From assembly GCA_016713645.1 (NCBI GenBank), contig JADJOU010000005.1, positions 109,976 to 173,975 of the forward strand: a stretch of 64,000 bases of DNA, given 5' to 3'. A model generated the notes under the pieces. The model was not told the DNA's origin. It did no database searches and was given only the letters and a program-made list of their open reading frames with translations. A program made the translations under genes and the position numbers. The first letter of the stretch is position 1. Every line of letters starts with the position of its first letter. This DNA comes from Bacteroidota bacterium (GTDB taxonomy: Bacteria > Bacteroidota > Bacteroidia > Chitinophagales > JADJOU01). Below, piece by piece: positions 17,901-29,100 of this stretch.

Positions 17901-19019
17901 TTACTTTCGCTTTAATTTAGCCATATAGAATCCATCAGTATTGTCTATATGCGCATACAATTGTCTATCCTCTATCAATTCAAAGTCTGCATGATTCGCT
18001 AGAAAATAATCTACTTGCCCTCTATTCTCAGAGGGAAGAATACTGCAAGTGGAATACACCATTGTACCACCTGGCTTTAGCATCATGGAATATCGATCTA
18101 ATATTTCTCTCTGTGTTTTTGTTTTATCTGCGAGATATGCCTTTGTCATTCTATACTTGATCTCAGGCTGTCTGCGTATCGTTCCTGAACCTGTGCAGGG
18201 CACATCCAACAAAAGATAATCCGCCATCGCCTCCATGTCTTTGATGAGTCCTCCTTTAATCGTCTTCACAATAATATTTGTTGCGCCATTGCGTTTAGCG
18301 CGGAGTTTTATATTATTGAGCTTTGCCTCTTCAACATCAAGCGCGATAATATTTCCTGTATTCTTCATGATATTTGATAGGTGCAGAGATTTGCCTCCTG
18401 CCCCAGCACATGCATCAATGACCAAACTATTTGGGCTAGGATTTAAAAATGATCCTATCATCTGCGACCCCAAATCCTGAAACTCAAAGAGCCCCTGAAC
18501 ATATAGTGGATTGTCCTTGGCTTGAATGCGCTTTTCTAATATCAGCGCATCAGCAACTACTCGATGCTCAATTTCCAACTTTTTCAATTGGGAACTCAAC
18601 TTAGCGAGGTTCGTTTTTTCGGTGTTTACACGAATATAGATGGGCGCTTCACCATGACAAGCCACCATTTCCTTTTGCCAAATATCCAAGTCCAATTCTT
18701 CATTTAATATCTTCAGAAAATCATCTGGAATAGAATATGCTTCTTCAAAGGGCTCGTCTGAGCGCAATACAACTTCTTGATGTTCCCAATAATATTCGAT
18801 AATCTCTTTCAAATTTTCAGACTTCGCATTGGATGAATAATGTCGCAAATTGCGAATGATGTCATATGCTGCTTTTGCAATACTCCTCCTATCTCTTCCT
18901 CCCCATTTCGGATTTGATTTAAGAACCAGTTTAACCGCAAAATCGGCACTAACTTGTTCATCTATCACTTTACTTATGATCGAACGAATGCCGTCGATAT
19001 AATTTGCGTGTAATTTCAT
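17901..19019 (-). CDS. RsmB/NOP-family rRNA cytosine-C5 methyltransferase
   Basis: SAM-dependent RNA methyltransferase of 372 residues. The SAM loop DACAGAGGKS is at about 202-211. The two catalytic cysteines are Cys275 in DVPCTGSGT and Cys325 in STCSILPSENR, the arrangement of m5C RNA methyltransferases. The N-terminal part (residues 1-90) resembles the RsmB/NusB-like region, so 16S rRNA C967 is the likely site. It starts 2 bp after the histidine kinase stop and ends an smc - kinase - methyltransferase operon. Confidence 0.88.
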   Translation of the reverse strand: MKLHANYIDGIRSIISKVIDEQVSADFAVKLVLKSNPKWGGRDRRSIAKAAYDIIRNLRHYSSNAKSENLKEIIEYYWEHQEVVLRSDEPFEEAYSIPDDFLKILNEELDLDIWQKEMVACHGEAPIYIRVNTEKTNLAKLSSQLKKLEIEHRVVADALILEKRIQAKDNPLYVQGLFEFQDLGSQMIGSFLNPSPNSLVIDACAGAGGKSLHLSNIMKNTGNIIALDVEEAKLNNIKLRAKRNGATNIIVKTIKGGLIKDMEAMADYLLLDVPCTGSGTIRRQPEIKYRMTKAYLADKTKTQREILDRYSMMLKPGGTMVYSTCSILPSENRGQVDYFLANHADFELIEDRQLYAHIDNTDGFYMAKLKRK

Positions 19020-19021
19020 AC

Positions 19022-20425
19022 TTAAAAATTGGTTTTAGGCAAATGTATAATAAACTTAGCCCCCATGCCCAATGAAGATTCAATTCTAATAGTTCCGCGC
19101 ATTTTTTCTACAATCCTTTGACAGATAGATAAGCCAATTCCTGTGCCTTCAATTTCTTTCACATTGTTTGCTCTATAAAATATATTAAACACTTTGTCTT
19201 GTTCGTCAAATTCAATTCCCATTCCGTTGTCTTCAAAAATCAAATTAAAAAATGTTCCATCATTTTCATAGTCAATCTTTATGATAGGATCTAAAGCTGA
19301 TCGATACTTTATTCCATTGGAAATCAAATTTTGGAATAGGCTAATCAATTCACTCTGATTGCCTTCGATGGCAGGCAAGTCTTCATAGATTATCTTTGCG
19401 TTCGATTCTTGTATACGGTCTTGTAAATTCCCCTCTACGATTTTAATGACTTCTTTTAAATCAACTTTTGTGTTGACCAATTTTTTATTATTCACCCTAG
19501 AAAATTCTAAAAGGTCTTCGAGCATTAAATTCATTCTCCACAGATTCTTTTTAATTTGCTCGAGCATAGTCAATTCTCTGCTAGTAGAGAAATTTTGCTT
19601 ATTCTCCAATAAAATCGTGGAAAAATTATTTGATATGCGCAATGGTTCTCTTAGGTCATGTGAAATTGTATACACAAAATTCTGCAATTCATCATTGGCC
19701 ACTTTCAAATTCGACTCAGAGACAATCAATTTTTCATTAATCGCCGCCAAGGCTCTATTAGCATAATGCAATTTTGATTGAGAATAATAGTTGCTCCTCC
19801 ATAATTTAAATTGCAAATCACTCAAATAGACAATAATTACTTGTATCCCAGCAAATGAAAACCAATGTACAATGGCCTGCTCGAAAGAAATTCCTGTATA
19901 GTAAAGCATCACGCAATACATCATATTGATCACAAAATTTGCAATTGCCCTCTGTTGAAAATTGACAATGACAATAAAATTGATGCAGACAATAAATATT
20001 CTAAATGAACTCTCTTTGGCAAAATGGAGTATCTCTGTATAGCCTGATATTAAAATTGTAAACAAGACAAATAATACAATCAGGTTTACAATAAACATAT
20101 TTCGATTATAATGCTTGAAATGCTCTTCTCGATTTTTACATTTTATCAAAAAGTAAAATGCCAATGTGCAGCACAAAAGAATGTTGCCCACTTTCTCTAT
20201 GCTGTGCATATAATCCATTGCTATAACGCGATTGAATTCTCCATATATATCTTTCAGTACAAAAAATATAGATCCAATCGATAATGCGATGACACTGTAT
20301 CGAATCTTGATGGTATTTTCATAAGCAATCTCCTTTCCAAAATCCGTTAAGGTATGCTTATCGATTCTCGACCCCATCATGAGAATCCTAAGATTATACC
20401 AGAATTTTTGGAATTTCTTATTCAT
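19022..20425 (-). CDS. Membrane sensor histidine kinase, orphan
   Basis: A 467-residue kinase. About six membrane helices lie between residues 43 and 202, followed by a coiled linker (ANRALAAINEKLIVSESNLK). The dimerisation H-box is FVYTISHDLREPLR, with phospho-acceptor His256. The ATPase domain has the N box (FQNLISNGIKYRS), G1 (EDNGMGIEF) and G2 (GTGIGLSICQRIVEKM). There is no receiver domain and no response regulator beside it, so its partner is elsewhere. It lies 14 bp after smc and 2 bp before the RNA methyltransferase gene. The sensed signal is probably within the membrane, since no periplasmic domain is seen. Confidence 0.9.
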   Translation of the reverse strand: MNKKFQKFWYNLRILMMGSRIDKHTLTDFGKEIAYENTIKIRYSVIALSIGSIFFVLKDIYGEFNRVIAMDYMHSIEKVGNILLCCTLAFYFLIKCKNREEHFKHYNRNMFIVNLIVLFVLFTILISGYTEILHFAKESSFRIFIVCINFIVIVNFQQRAIANFVINMMYCVMLYYTGISFEQAIVHWFSFAGIQVIIVYLSDLQFKLWRSNYYSQSKLHYANRALAAINEKLIVSESNLKVANDELQNFVYTISHDLREPLRISNNFSTILLENKQNFSTSRELTMLEQIKKNLWRMNLMLEDLLEFSRVNNKKLVNTKVDLKEVIKIVEGNLQDRIQESNAKIIYEDLPAIEGNQSELISLFQNLISNGIKYRSALDPIIKIDYENDGTFFNLIFEDNGMGIEFDEQDKVFNIFYRANNVKEIEGTGIGLSICQRIVEKMRGTIRIESSLGMGAKFIIHLPKTNF

Positions 20426-20439
20426 TGCTTAAATTAGAA

Positions 20440-23400
20440 TTAATTTTCTAAACTTCTAAAGTCAACCGGAACAACACGAGAGACGCCTTGTTCGAGCATC
20501 GTGACGCCATAAATTACATCAACCGACGCCATCGTCTGCTTATTGTGCGTGACAATAATAAATTGAGAATCTTGAGAAAACTTCTGAATGATATTATTGA
20601 ACTTGGCAATATTCGTATCATCCAATGGCGCATCGACTTCATCAAAAATACAGAATGGTGCCGGTTTTAGCAAATATAAAGAAAACAACAATGCTGTCGC
20701 CGTTAGCGTTTTTTCTCCTCCCGATAATTGTGAAATCGTGAGAGGCCTTTTCCCCTTTGGCTTCGCAATAATTTCAATGGATGCCTCTAATGGATTATCC
20801 GTATCAGAGAGTATGAGGTCGCAATCATCGTCTTGCGTAAAAAGTATTCTAAAGGTATGGATAAAATTCTCGCGAACTTTTGTAAATGCCTCCATAAATT
20901 GAACCTTCGCTGTACTATCTATTTCTTTAATTGTTGAAAGTAAATTTCCTTTCGCCTCCAATAAATCCTTTTTTTGATTGATGAGGAAATCATAGCGCTC
21001 TTTAATTTCATTGTATGCTTCGATTGCCATCGGATTGACTTCTCCGAATCCCTCTACTTTCTTTTTTATATTCTTTACTTCCTCGTCCAATTGCTCCTCG
21101 GTCTTTTCCGATACAATCTCTTGATTCAGTAAATCATTTATATCTACGCCAAACTCTATGCTCAGTCGCTCTTTCACTGAATTAATATCCAATTTCAATT
21201 CATTGAGTTTATGCTGAATATCATTGATCAATTGATTCAAAAGATCGCGTTGTCTATTTTTTTCACGCAATTCATTTTCCAATTCCCCGATCTCACCTCT
21301 GCTCTTATAATATAAAGTTTCTGACTCTTCTACTTCTTTTTCTATTCCTCCTTTATTGTCATACTTACTCAATAACTCGCCTTCTAATTCTTTAAGGCCA
21401 ATTCGATTTTCTTCTAACAACTTCGATGTTTGGAGGATGACTTCTTCGCTGCGCTTTAATTGACCTTGAAAATTCGCCAATTGCGTTTTCTTGAATGTCT
21501 CCTCTTGCAAACTAGATCTCAATTCATTTTGCAATTGAATCAATAGGATATTCTTTTGATTAAATGCCGCACTCGCTTCATTGAGCTGATAGGTATACTC
21601 CACAAACTCCTTATCAAAGACCTCTATCTTATTCTTTAAGCTATCCTGTTCTGATTTTAATTGATTGGACTTGCCTTCCAATTCTTCATTAATTTTAGAT
21701 AGATTCAAGACATTTTCATCCAATACCGCCACTTTATTCTCACCACCTTCTATAAAAGACTGAAAGTTTTGAATATTGGTATTGTACTTTGTAAACTCCT
21801 GCATCACAGAATTTTGCTCTATTTGAAGTGCATTGATTGCTGACTTATTTGATGCATTCTTATAATCGATGAGCGATTCTTGCAACTGCTTAATTTCTTT
21901 CTCTTTGCTGGTGCAAGTTCTCTCTAGATCTTCAATCTCTTGCTTTAAAATCTCTAAATTTTTTGCCCTCCCAATTCGCTTTCCTTCAAAAAGACCCACA
22001 GCTCCTCCTGATAGAGAGAGCGGCCGCGATATGAATTTTCCACTTTTGCTCAATACGATGACTCCATCTTTTCCCAGTTTTTCAATTTCTGCTTCTTGAT
22101 TGATGTCTCCAATATATACGTTTGCCAATAGATGCTGAATCAGCTTTTGATATGCCTTATCAATCTCCAAAACTTCCAATGCGGAAATCAAGCCCTGCTT
22201 TATTTCAATGCTTGGCGCTTTTATAGAATTAATTTTATCTAATACAAAGAAATTCGCTTTGCCTTTTGCGCTATCATGCAATAGATTCACTGCGGCTACA
22301 GCATCGCCCAATGTTTGAACGATATAATAAGTCAGATATGGCTCTAGAAAATTTTCAATAGGGATTCTATATTCCTCTTTGCACAAGAGAATGTCGGATA
22401 ATAGCGGCGCGACCTCCATCACTTTCGAGTTCTTTTTCAAGAATTTTATTGCCTCTGGAAATCCCTCCAAATTATCCACCATGCTTTTGGTGAGGTTATA
22501 CTCATTCTTCTTCGAATCTAATTTCCTATTCTCTATGGCAATCTCGTGTTTGCTCTTCTCTACATTCTTTTCAGTCAAAAGTATTTTCTCATTCAGGATT
22601 TCTTCCTGCGCCATATACTTTGTCAAATCAGCCTCTAGGCGTTGCTTGTTTTGCTCAATCAAGGCAAAGCCTTTCTGCAACATAACCATCTCCTCTTGCT
22701 TAAACATTCTCTCTTGAAGCAATTGTTCTTTCTCTCGTTTGAAATTTTCGACGTTTGATTTATTAATCGCCAATTTCTTTTCTATTTCATATAAATTCTT
22801 TTCATTCTCACTGAACAACTTTTTTTCTTCATCCAATTCACTCTTAACGGATGAATTTTTGCTTTTTATTAATTGCAATTGCTCATTGTAAATCTCAATT
22901 TCTTCTTGCGCTTTTGCACTGAGCAATTCGCGTTCAGCGATAATTGCTTGACCATTGGTCAATTCAACCTGAATGCGTTCTATCATATCATTCGCCTCCG
23001 CAATCTGTCTATTTGACTCTTCTACCTTCTCCTCAGCAAACCGAATTTGTTCTTTCAACAAATTGCGCTTATTCTCATTCACTCCTAAGCCACTAATCAA
23101 TTCATTCAATTTTTTCTGCACCTCAGCTAAGCGTTTTTCACTTTCTAAACTACCCAATTTTTTTTGCTGCAGATTTGCCTCCATCGCATTCAAACTCGCG
23201 TCCAATTGGGTTTTATTATCCGACTCTTTTTGGATACTCTCTTTCAGTGAACTGAAAATAGTCTTGTGATTCTGCAGTTTATACTTTGTCAACTCGAGGG
23301 AATTCACTTTGTACTCCTCGCGCAGTTTCACATATCGCTCTGCTTTTCTCGCTTGGCTCTCTAATGATTTTAAATTCTTTTCAATTTCAAATAAAAGATC

Positions 23401-23976
23401 TTCTAAACGAGTAAGGTCTTCTTCCGTTCCCTTTAATTTGTTTAGTGTTTCTTTCTTTCTAATCTTATACTTGGAAACACCTGCTGCTTGTTCAAATAAT
23501 TTTCTTCTCGAATGTTCTCTATCTTGAAGGATTTCATCCACCATACCCAATTCGATAATTGCGTAAGAATCAGTGCCGATACCTGTATCTAGAAAAAAAT
23601 TATGAATATCCTTTAATCTGCACTGAACATCGTTAATCCGATATTCGCTTTCACCATCTCTAAAGAGCTTTCTAGTTATAGTGACCGTTGAATACTCTGT
23701 AGGGATTAAATTCTTGGTATTCTCGAAGGTGAGGGAAACTTCTGCAAGCCCAGCTGGTTTGCGTTGTTTTGTTCCATTGAAAATGACATTGTCCATTTTC
23801 TCCAAGCGCAATTGGGAAATTTTCTGTTCTCCTAAGACCCATCGGATACTATCGACGACGTTGCTCTTTCCACATCCATTCGGTCCAACAATTCCTGTGA
23901 TATTATCGTTAAAATTAATTACTGTTTTTTCAGCAAAACTTTTAAATCCTTTAATTTCTAATTTTGATAAGCGCAT
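20440..23976 (-). CDS. smc: Chromosome segregation protein SMC
   Basis: Condensin ATPase of 1178 residues, uninterrupted. The N-terminal head has Walker A GPNGCGKSNVVDSIRWVLGE. Long coiled coils flank a hinge at about 500-680 (FLEPYLTYYIVQTLGDAVAA; GGAVGLFEGKRIGRAKNLE). The C-terminal head has the ABC signature LSGGEKTLTATALLFSLYLL and Walker B CIFDEVDAPLDDTN. It works with ScpA and ScpB; scpB is at the left of the window. It is the first gene of a three-gene unit with a histidine kinase and an RNA methyltransferase. Confidence 0.97.
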   Translation of the reverse strand: MRLSKLEIKGFKSFAEKTVINFNDNITGIVGPNGCGKSNVVDSIRWVLGEQKISQLRLEKMDNVIFNGTKQRKPAGLAEVSLTFENTKNLIPTEYSTVTITRKLFRDGESEYRINDVQCRLKDIHNFFLDTGIGTDSYAIIELGMVDEILQDREHSRRKLFEQAAGVSKYKIRKKETLNKLKGTEEDLTRLEDLLFEIEKNLKSLESQARKAERYVKLREEYKVNSLELTKYKLQNHKTIFSSLKESIQKESDNKTQLDASLNAMEANLQQKKLGSLESEKRLAEVQKKLNELISGLGVNENKRNLLKEQIRFAEEKVEESNRQIAEANDMIERIQVELTNGQAIIAERELLSAKAQEEIEIYNEQLQLIKSKNSSVKSELDEEKKLFSENEKNLYEIEKKLAINKSNVENFKREKEQLLQERMFKQEEMVMLQKGFALIEQNKQRLEADLTKYMAQEEILNEKILLTEKNVEKSKHEIAIENRKLDSKKNEYNLTKSMVDNLEGFPEAIKFLKKNSKVMEVAPLLSDILLCKEEYRIPIENFLEPYLTYYIVQTLGDAVAAVNLLHDSAKGKANFFVLDKINSIKAPSIEIKQGLISALEVLEIDKAYQKLIQHLLANVYIGDINQEAEIEKLGKDGVIVLSKSGKFISRPLSLSGGAVGLFEGKRIGRAKNLEILKQEIEDLERTCTSKEKEIKQLQESLIDYKNASNKSAINALQIEQNSVMQEFTKYNTNIQNFQSFIEGGENKVAVLDENVLNLSKINEELEGKSNQLKSEQDSLKNKIEVFDKEFVEYTYQLNEASAAFNQKNILLIQLQNELRSSLQEETFKKTQLANFQGQLKRSEEVILQTSKLLEENRIGLKELEGELLSKYDNKGGIEKEVEESETLYYKSRGEIGELENELREKNRQRDLLNQLINDIQHKLNELKLDINSVKERLSIEFGVDINDLLNQEIVSEKTEEQLDEEVKNIKKKVEGFGEVNPMAIEAYNEIKERYDFLINQKKDLLEAKGNLLSTIKEIDSTAKVQFMEAFTKVRENFIHTFRILFTQDDDCDLILSDTDNPLEASIEIIAKPKGKRPLTISQLSGGEKTLTATALLFSLYLLKPAPFCIFDEVDAPLDDTNIAKFNNIIQKFSQDSQFIIVTHNKQTMASVDVIYGVTMLEQGVSRVVPVDFRSLEN

Positions 23977-24032
23977 AATTTCTCAACTAACTCCTTAATT
24001 AATTTCTAAGATTCCCAATATTTAAAGGGGTT

Positions 24033-24064
24033 TAAAGATAGAAATTTGAAACTCAAAACGCAAT
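24033..24064 (-). promoter_or_regulatory. Possible promoter for the smc operon
   Basis: Read on the minus strand: ATTG (24064-24061), 20 bases, then TATCTTTA (24040-24033), close to the Bacteroidota consensus. It lies about 57 bp upstream of the smc ATG. Confidence 0.35.
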
Positions 24065-24214
24065 TTTGTTTTGAGAATATCTCCTTTTTGGTGTTAAATA
24101 AATATTGGACTTGTGAGTAGCGAGTGCGAGATTCCCCTTGGATAATATATCCTAGATTGGATGTTCAATTGCCATTAATTGTTTCTAAATCAATTAAATA
24201 GGACATATATAGAT

Positions 24215-24979
24215 TTATTTAATTTCTAGAGAGATGGGACAATGGTCTGAGTGCACCTCTTCCTGCAGAATACTGGCAGATTTTAGTCTATCTTTAAGTT
24301 TTTCACTTACGGAAATATAATCAATTCTCCAGCCCTTGTTGTTTGCGCGAGAATTAAAACGAGCGCTCCACCAAGAATATTGATGCGCAGTATCTGGATA
24401 AAAATAGCGATAGGAGTCAATCATTCCATTATCAAACCATTGATCCATCCAAGCGCGCTCTTCTGGCAAAAATCCAGATGAATTCTTGTTGCCCACTGGA
24501 TTGTGTATGTCTATTGCTCGATGGCAAATATTGTAATCCCCGCAAATAATTAAATTTTCATATTTAGATTTTAGCTGATTTATATACTCATAATAATCAG
24601 GTAAAAACTTCATTTTCACAGCTTGTCTCTCCTCTCCAGAACTCCCTGAAGGGAAATAGGTATTTACGATGACCAAGTCATCTATTTCAATCTGAATGAC
24701 TCGCCCCTCTCTATCATATTCAGGGATTCCACATCCAATGATAACCTTATCTGCCTTTTTCTTTGAAAGAATTCCCACTCCGCTATAACCTTTCTTATCG
24801 GCGCAATGCCAATAAGTATGATATCCGAGATCTTCAAATAATTTAGCATTGATATCCTCGATATGTGCTTTGGTCTCTTGTATGCAAACGATATCTGGGT
24901 CTGCTCTTTGTATAAAGTCTACGAGTCCTTTTTTAATAGCCGCGCGAATGCCATTGACATTGTATGAAATAATCTTCAT
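24215..24979 (-). CDS. xth: Exodeoxyribonuclease III
   Basis: A 254-residue Mg-dependent AP endonuclease/3'-exonuclease of base-excision repair. Visible motifs are the start MKIISYNVNGIRAAIKKG, the metal ligand in DIVCIQETKA, YSGVGILSKK, the catalytic GDYNICHRAIDIHNP, and the end VHSDHCPISLEI. Length is usual for the ExoA branch. It starts about 240 bp from smc in the same direction and is probably transcribed separately. Confidence 0.95.
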   Translation of the reverse strand: MKIISYNVNGIRAAIKKGLVDFIQRADPDIVCIQETKAHIEDINAKLFEDLGYHTYWHCADKKGYSGVGILSKKKADKVIIGCGIPEYDREGRVIQIEIDDLVIVNTYFPSGSSGEERQAVKMKFLPDYYEYINQLKSKYENLIICGDYNICHRAIDIHNPVGNKNSSGFLPEERAWMDQWFDNGMIDSYRYFYPDTAHQYSWWSARFNSRANNKGWRIDYISVSEKLKDRLKSASILQEEVHSDHCPISLEIK

Positions 24980-25035
24980 TGTCTTAGTTATGTACTAATT
25001 AATAAATGAATTAATAGAATAATGGAAAACAAATA

Positions 25036-26113
25036 CTAGAAACTAGGACAATACATTCTTCTTTGTCTTGTTCTAGAGAATTTGCCGGTATAAGCCAACG
25101 TAAATTCAAAAGCTCCCTGATAAAAAGAGGCCGCTCTCAATTTTGAAAGGTTTAAATCATATGCTCCACCAAATTCAAAGTCTCCCACATCTATTCTCGC
25201 GGTTACTGCAAAAGATTCTGGATTAATAGAAGAGCTATCGCCTCCCACTGTTCTTATCAATGCACCAATAATAAATGCATTTCCACAAGTGTTTTCATTC
25301 TCCAATAAGAATTTCAAATCGACGCCTAGAACCTCTTCATGACTTTGTCCTTGAAGGAAGAACAACATTTTAGGCATGATATCCATATTTTTTTCCAGCA
25401 GGGAAACTAGCCCCTACGTGAGCATTCATGCGCATTGGCAACTTCGCATCTGGATTGTCAAAAAAGCTGATGTTCGGACGGTTAATATGCAATAAACTGA
25501 CACCGCCATGATATTTAATTCGCGTGCGATCGCTCTTCTTTACCCATAGGATACCCGCAGAAAAATCATAGTTAAATTTATTGTTTTCAATCAATGTTTC
25601 TCCACTTGGACCTGGAACATACATATTTCTGATAACATCATAATTTGTTCCCCAAGTAAATTTCGAATAATCTACCCTATTTTGCAAAAGGGCTGCTTTA
25701 AATCCAACTGACATAAAATGATCACCCCACTTGTCAAATGAAAATCTATAGCCCATGGAAACCCCGATATTGTTTACCGTATAGCCCCCTTCGCCCGCCA
25801 TATCATTCATGCCAAAAAGACCAATCGCAAACGCATCTGTCTTCTTAAATGCTTTACTCGTTCTCAACTCTACGGAACCTTGAATAGTTCTATAGGATGA
25901 AATCGTCTCCTGGCTCAATACAGAACCCCACTGACTTCTAAACTGCGCCGCTGCTTTAATATTTCCATTAAAAATACCTGTATAGGCAGGATTGATGGAA
26001 ATAGGCACCCCGTAATAAGTTGAAAAATGTGGATCTTGCCCAAAGATATGGGAACAAATAAAAACAAATAATCCCAAAAATTTAATTCTCATAATTAAAA
26101 CCCCTTTTAACAT
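25036..26113 (-). CDS. PorP/SprF-family outer-membrane protein, one frameshift
   Basis: Outer-membrane barrel that partners a giant T9SS type B protein and holds or secretes it. The signal peptide is MRIKFLGLFVFICSHIFG (ATG 26092 fits better than 26113), then QDPHFSTYYGVPISINPAYTG, the PorP/SprF signature. The C-terminus RRMYCPSF is also characteristic. The frame stops at 25370 after AGKKYGYHA; the rest (DIMPKMLFFLQGQSHEEVLG on) is in another frame. The change falls at the T7 run near 25388. Reconstructed length is about 358 residues. It lies directly downstream of giant gene 1, separated by a strong hairpin. Confidence 0.85.
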
Positions 26114-26118
26114 ATTAA

Positions 26119-26150
26119 CCCCGTCCTGTGACTACTGCCACAGAACTGGG
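26119..26150. promoter_or_regulatory. Intercistronic hairpin between the giant gene and porP/sprF
   Basis: CCCCGTCCTGTG (26119-26130) and CACAGAACTGGG (26139-26150) form a 12-bp imperfect stem with an 8-base loop. The T-rich tail follows only on the plus strand, opposite to the flanking genes, so for the real transcript it may be an mRNA-stabilising or attenuating structure. Confidence 0.5.
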
Positions 26151-26165
26151 CTTTTTAATTTTTTA

Positions 26166-29100
26166 TTATCTAATTAAAGTAACACTACCCTTTTTAGATG
26201 TTTTTTGACCATTTAAATATTCTACTGCTGCGCTATAAGTATAAACGCCTGGTATCTGCATCTCTCCTTTATAAGTTCCATCCCATCCGATTTCCATATT
26301 ATTGGATTCAAATATTTTTTCGCCCAATCTATTGAATACGTATAAGGTTACCGTCTTAACACCCAATCTATATACTTTAAATACATCGTTGATTGCTAAT
26401 CCATCGTGATTGCCCGGTGTAAATGCACTTGGAACAAATATATCCAAAGGATCTTTAATTCTGACCATTGCCTCACTCTTTGCCAAACAGTTATGTAAAT
26501 AATTCACTGTAATTTCATACAACCTGCTTTCATATGCTGAAGCAATTGGCGACTGACAATCAACACAGCTCAACCCTTCTGCTGGGTACCACTTATAACT
26601 ATTGATATAAGGGATAATACCACTAGCAGTTCGCTTAGCAATTGTTAAGCGCGCTGTTTTAGCCAAATCAATTAAGGTATCACTTGGATTGGCATTGATA
26701 AACAATTCTTCTGGTTCAAAAATTTCCAATTCTCTTCTAGCCAAACAGCCATTATTATCTCTAATCCATGCCGTATATCTTCCTTTTCTCAAATTGGTAA
26801 ACTTGCCATATCTCGAATAATTGATACTATCCAATGAAAACTCATACAATTTGCCAAAAGATATTGTACCGCCAATTGCTTGAATATCCACAACTCCATC
26901 TGCATATCTAGGACATGTTACACTATCCACTTTCAAATGATCAAATGCCAATTTTTCTGGCTCTATGATTTCTCTAAATCCTGATGTTGTACAATTGTTT
27001 CTATCTGTTGCAGTGACGCTGTAAAATTTTCTTTGGAGACAAATTCTCAATTGTAGGTGTTGTCTTAGGTGGCGTTGTATTCCAAACATAACTGAAGTTT
27101 GGTGTTCCCCCTTTTACATATACCGTCAACTTTCCATCATTATCGCCATAACATGTAATATGTTTTTGCTCGCTAAATAAGACCCTAAATTCCTCCGGCT
27201 CAGGAACTATACCTGTGGCCAATTTCTGACAACCGTTATTGTCTGTCAATCTAAAACTATATGAACCCGCTCTGAGACCTACAGCTGAGTCTCCAAATTG
27301 AGGAGGTGTTGTCAACCATTCCAATTTAGAATAAGGCAATGTACCGCCAGAATAGTTTGCAATCATTTTTCCATCCGCTGAACCAAAACACAAGGTCATT
27401 GTCGGGGTTAAATTGATTTGCAACTCAGAAGGCTCAGTTATTGCAACATTCCCTGTCGCCGTACAATTGTTGACGTCAGTAATCGAAACAGTATAAGTTC
27501 CTCTCGGTATATTTAATGCCGTTTTACTACTTCCCAAACTTAGCCCAGGAATTTCTGGATTGCTCCATACATAATTAAAAGGAGAGAACCCATTAGCCAT
27601 GGTAACAGTCGCTTTTCCATCAGAGCCTCCAAAACACTTCACATGCTCTGGTGTGATATTGTCAATCGTTAAGACATAATCTACACCTACATTGATTGTC
27701 TTTTTCAAAGGACAAAGGTTCTTGTCAAATAACGTTACTTCATATGATTCTAGTCCACGAAGATTTGAAATTTGATCATTTGGTGGAACTGGACCACTAT
27801 TGACAATATTCAAATTGTCGCTAACTCTTATCCATGTTGCTGTAAATGGCGCTCCAACGCCTCCTCCGATATTCTTAATAAATGCCGTTCCATTCTCACT
27901 CTCTTTACAAGAAGCATTTTTAAATCCTGTCGTAAATGATAATGGTGCAGGCTCGATCAAGGTCGTATTCTTTACTACTTGACAACCCTTCATATCCGTT
28001 ACTGTGACGGTATAATTGCCTTGTGGCAATGCATTCCAAGTTCCTATTGAATTAGTCACAGACCCTGGATTTAATTGGAAGCTATTACCTCCGTTTCCTC
28101 CAGTTGTCGATGCAGTTATTTCGCCATTCGTAAATCCATTACAAGTAGGGTTCAAACCCGTCAAGGTAGCATCCAATACTCTAGGCTCTCTTACAAAAAT
28201 TGAATCTCTCATCTTACATCCACGTGCATCTGTTACTTCTAATTTATATTCTCCCGCAGCAACTGGGCCTGTAAATGAATCTATCGATGCATTATTCCAT
28301 AAATAGGTATATGGCGCTGTTCCGTTAAATATAGTTTGAACGATCGCTAGACCATTTGCTTGTCCAAAACACTTTACAGAATCCTGACGCAATACCGTTA
28401 CAACTCGTGTCGGTAATGTCATTTGAACGCTCGGTTTAGATTGACATCCATTCGTATCTGTCACAGTCGCAATATAGAATGAGCCGCCCAACAAGCCTCC
28501 TGTGCTATCCAAAGTAGGCGTAGTTCCTCCAGACCAACTATACTTATATGGTGGAGTTCCTGTGAAAGTTCCCACGATTTTAACATTGGCTTTTCCATCT
28601 GCCACGCCTATACAACTCGAGTTTGAATTTCAAATGCTTGTGCTATCAATCTTGGCGGTTATTTGAATATTATCATATACTGTATCGCAACCCAAATTCG
28701 TCGTTATGCGCACATTATATAATCCCGCAGGCAATTTTTTAAGCGTTCCTTCAGTCACGCTATTTGGCACGCTGTCATTCGTCGACCATCCATTTGGAGA
28801 CGCAACACTAAAGTAGTATTTGTTTGTTTTTGCAAAATTGAGTGTATCAAATGCTTTTAAACGAATTTGTCCGGTGCTATCTCCGAAACATTTTACATTA
28901 TCTGTAACATACTCTGCGCCCAATTTGCAATTCACATCGATGATCCTAATTGAATCTTTGATTTTACAGCCATTGGCATCTGTCACCAATACCCATATTC
29001 TCGACTTTCTCACTTGAGAAAGACTATCTGACAATAAATTATTTCTTGTCAAAATATTTCCCGCAATTGGTATTCCTGCAGTTGCTCGTTGAATCACTCC

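Noticed and set aside
26119..26160. Rho-independent terminator between giant gene 1 and porP/sprF
   Set aside because: The T-tail is on the plus strand, but both genes are on the minus strand, so simple termination does not fit. Kept only as an intercistronic hairpin.
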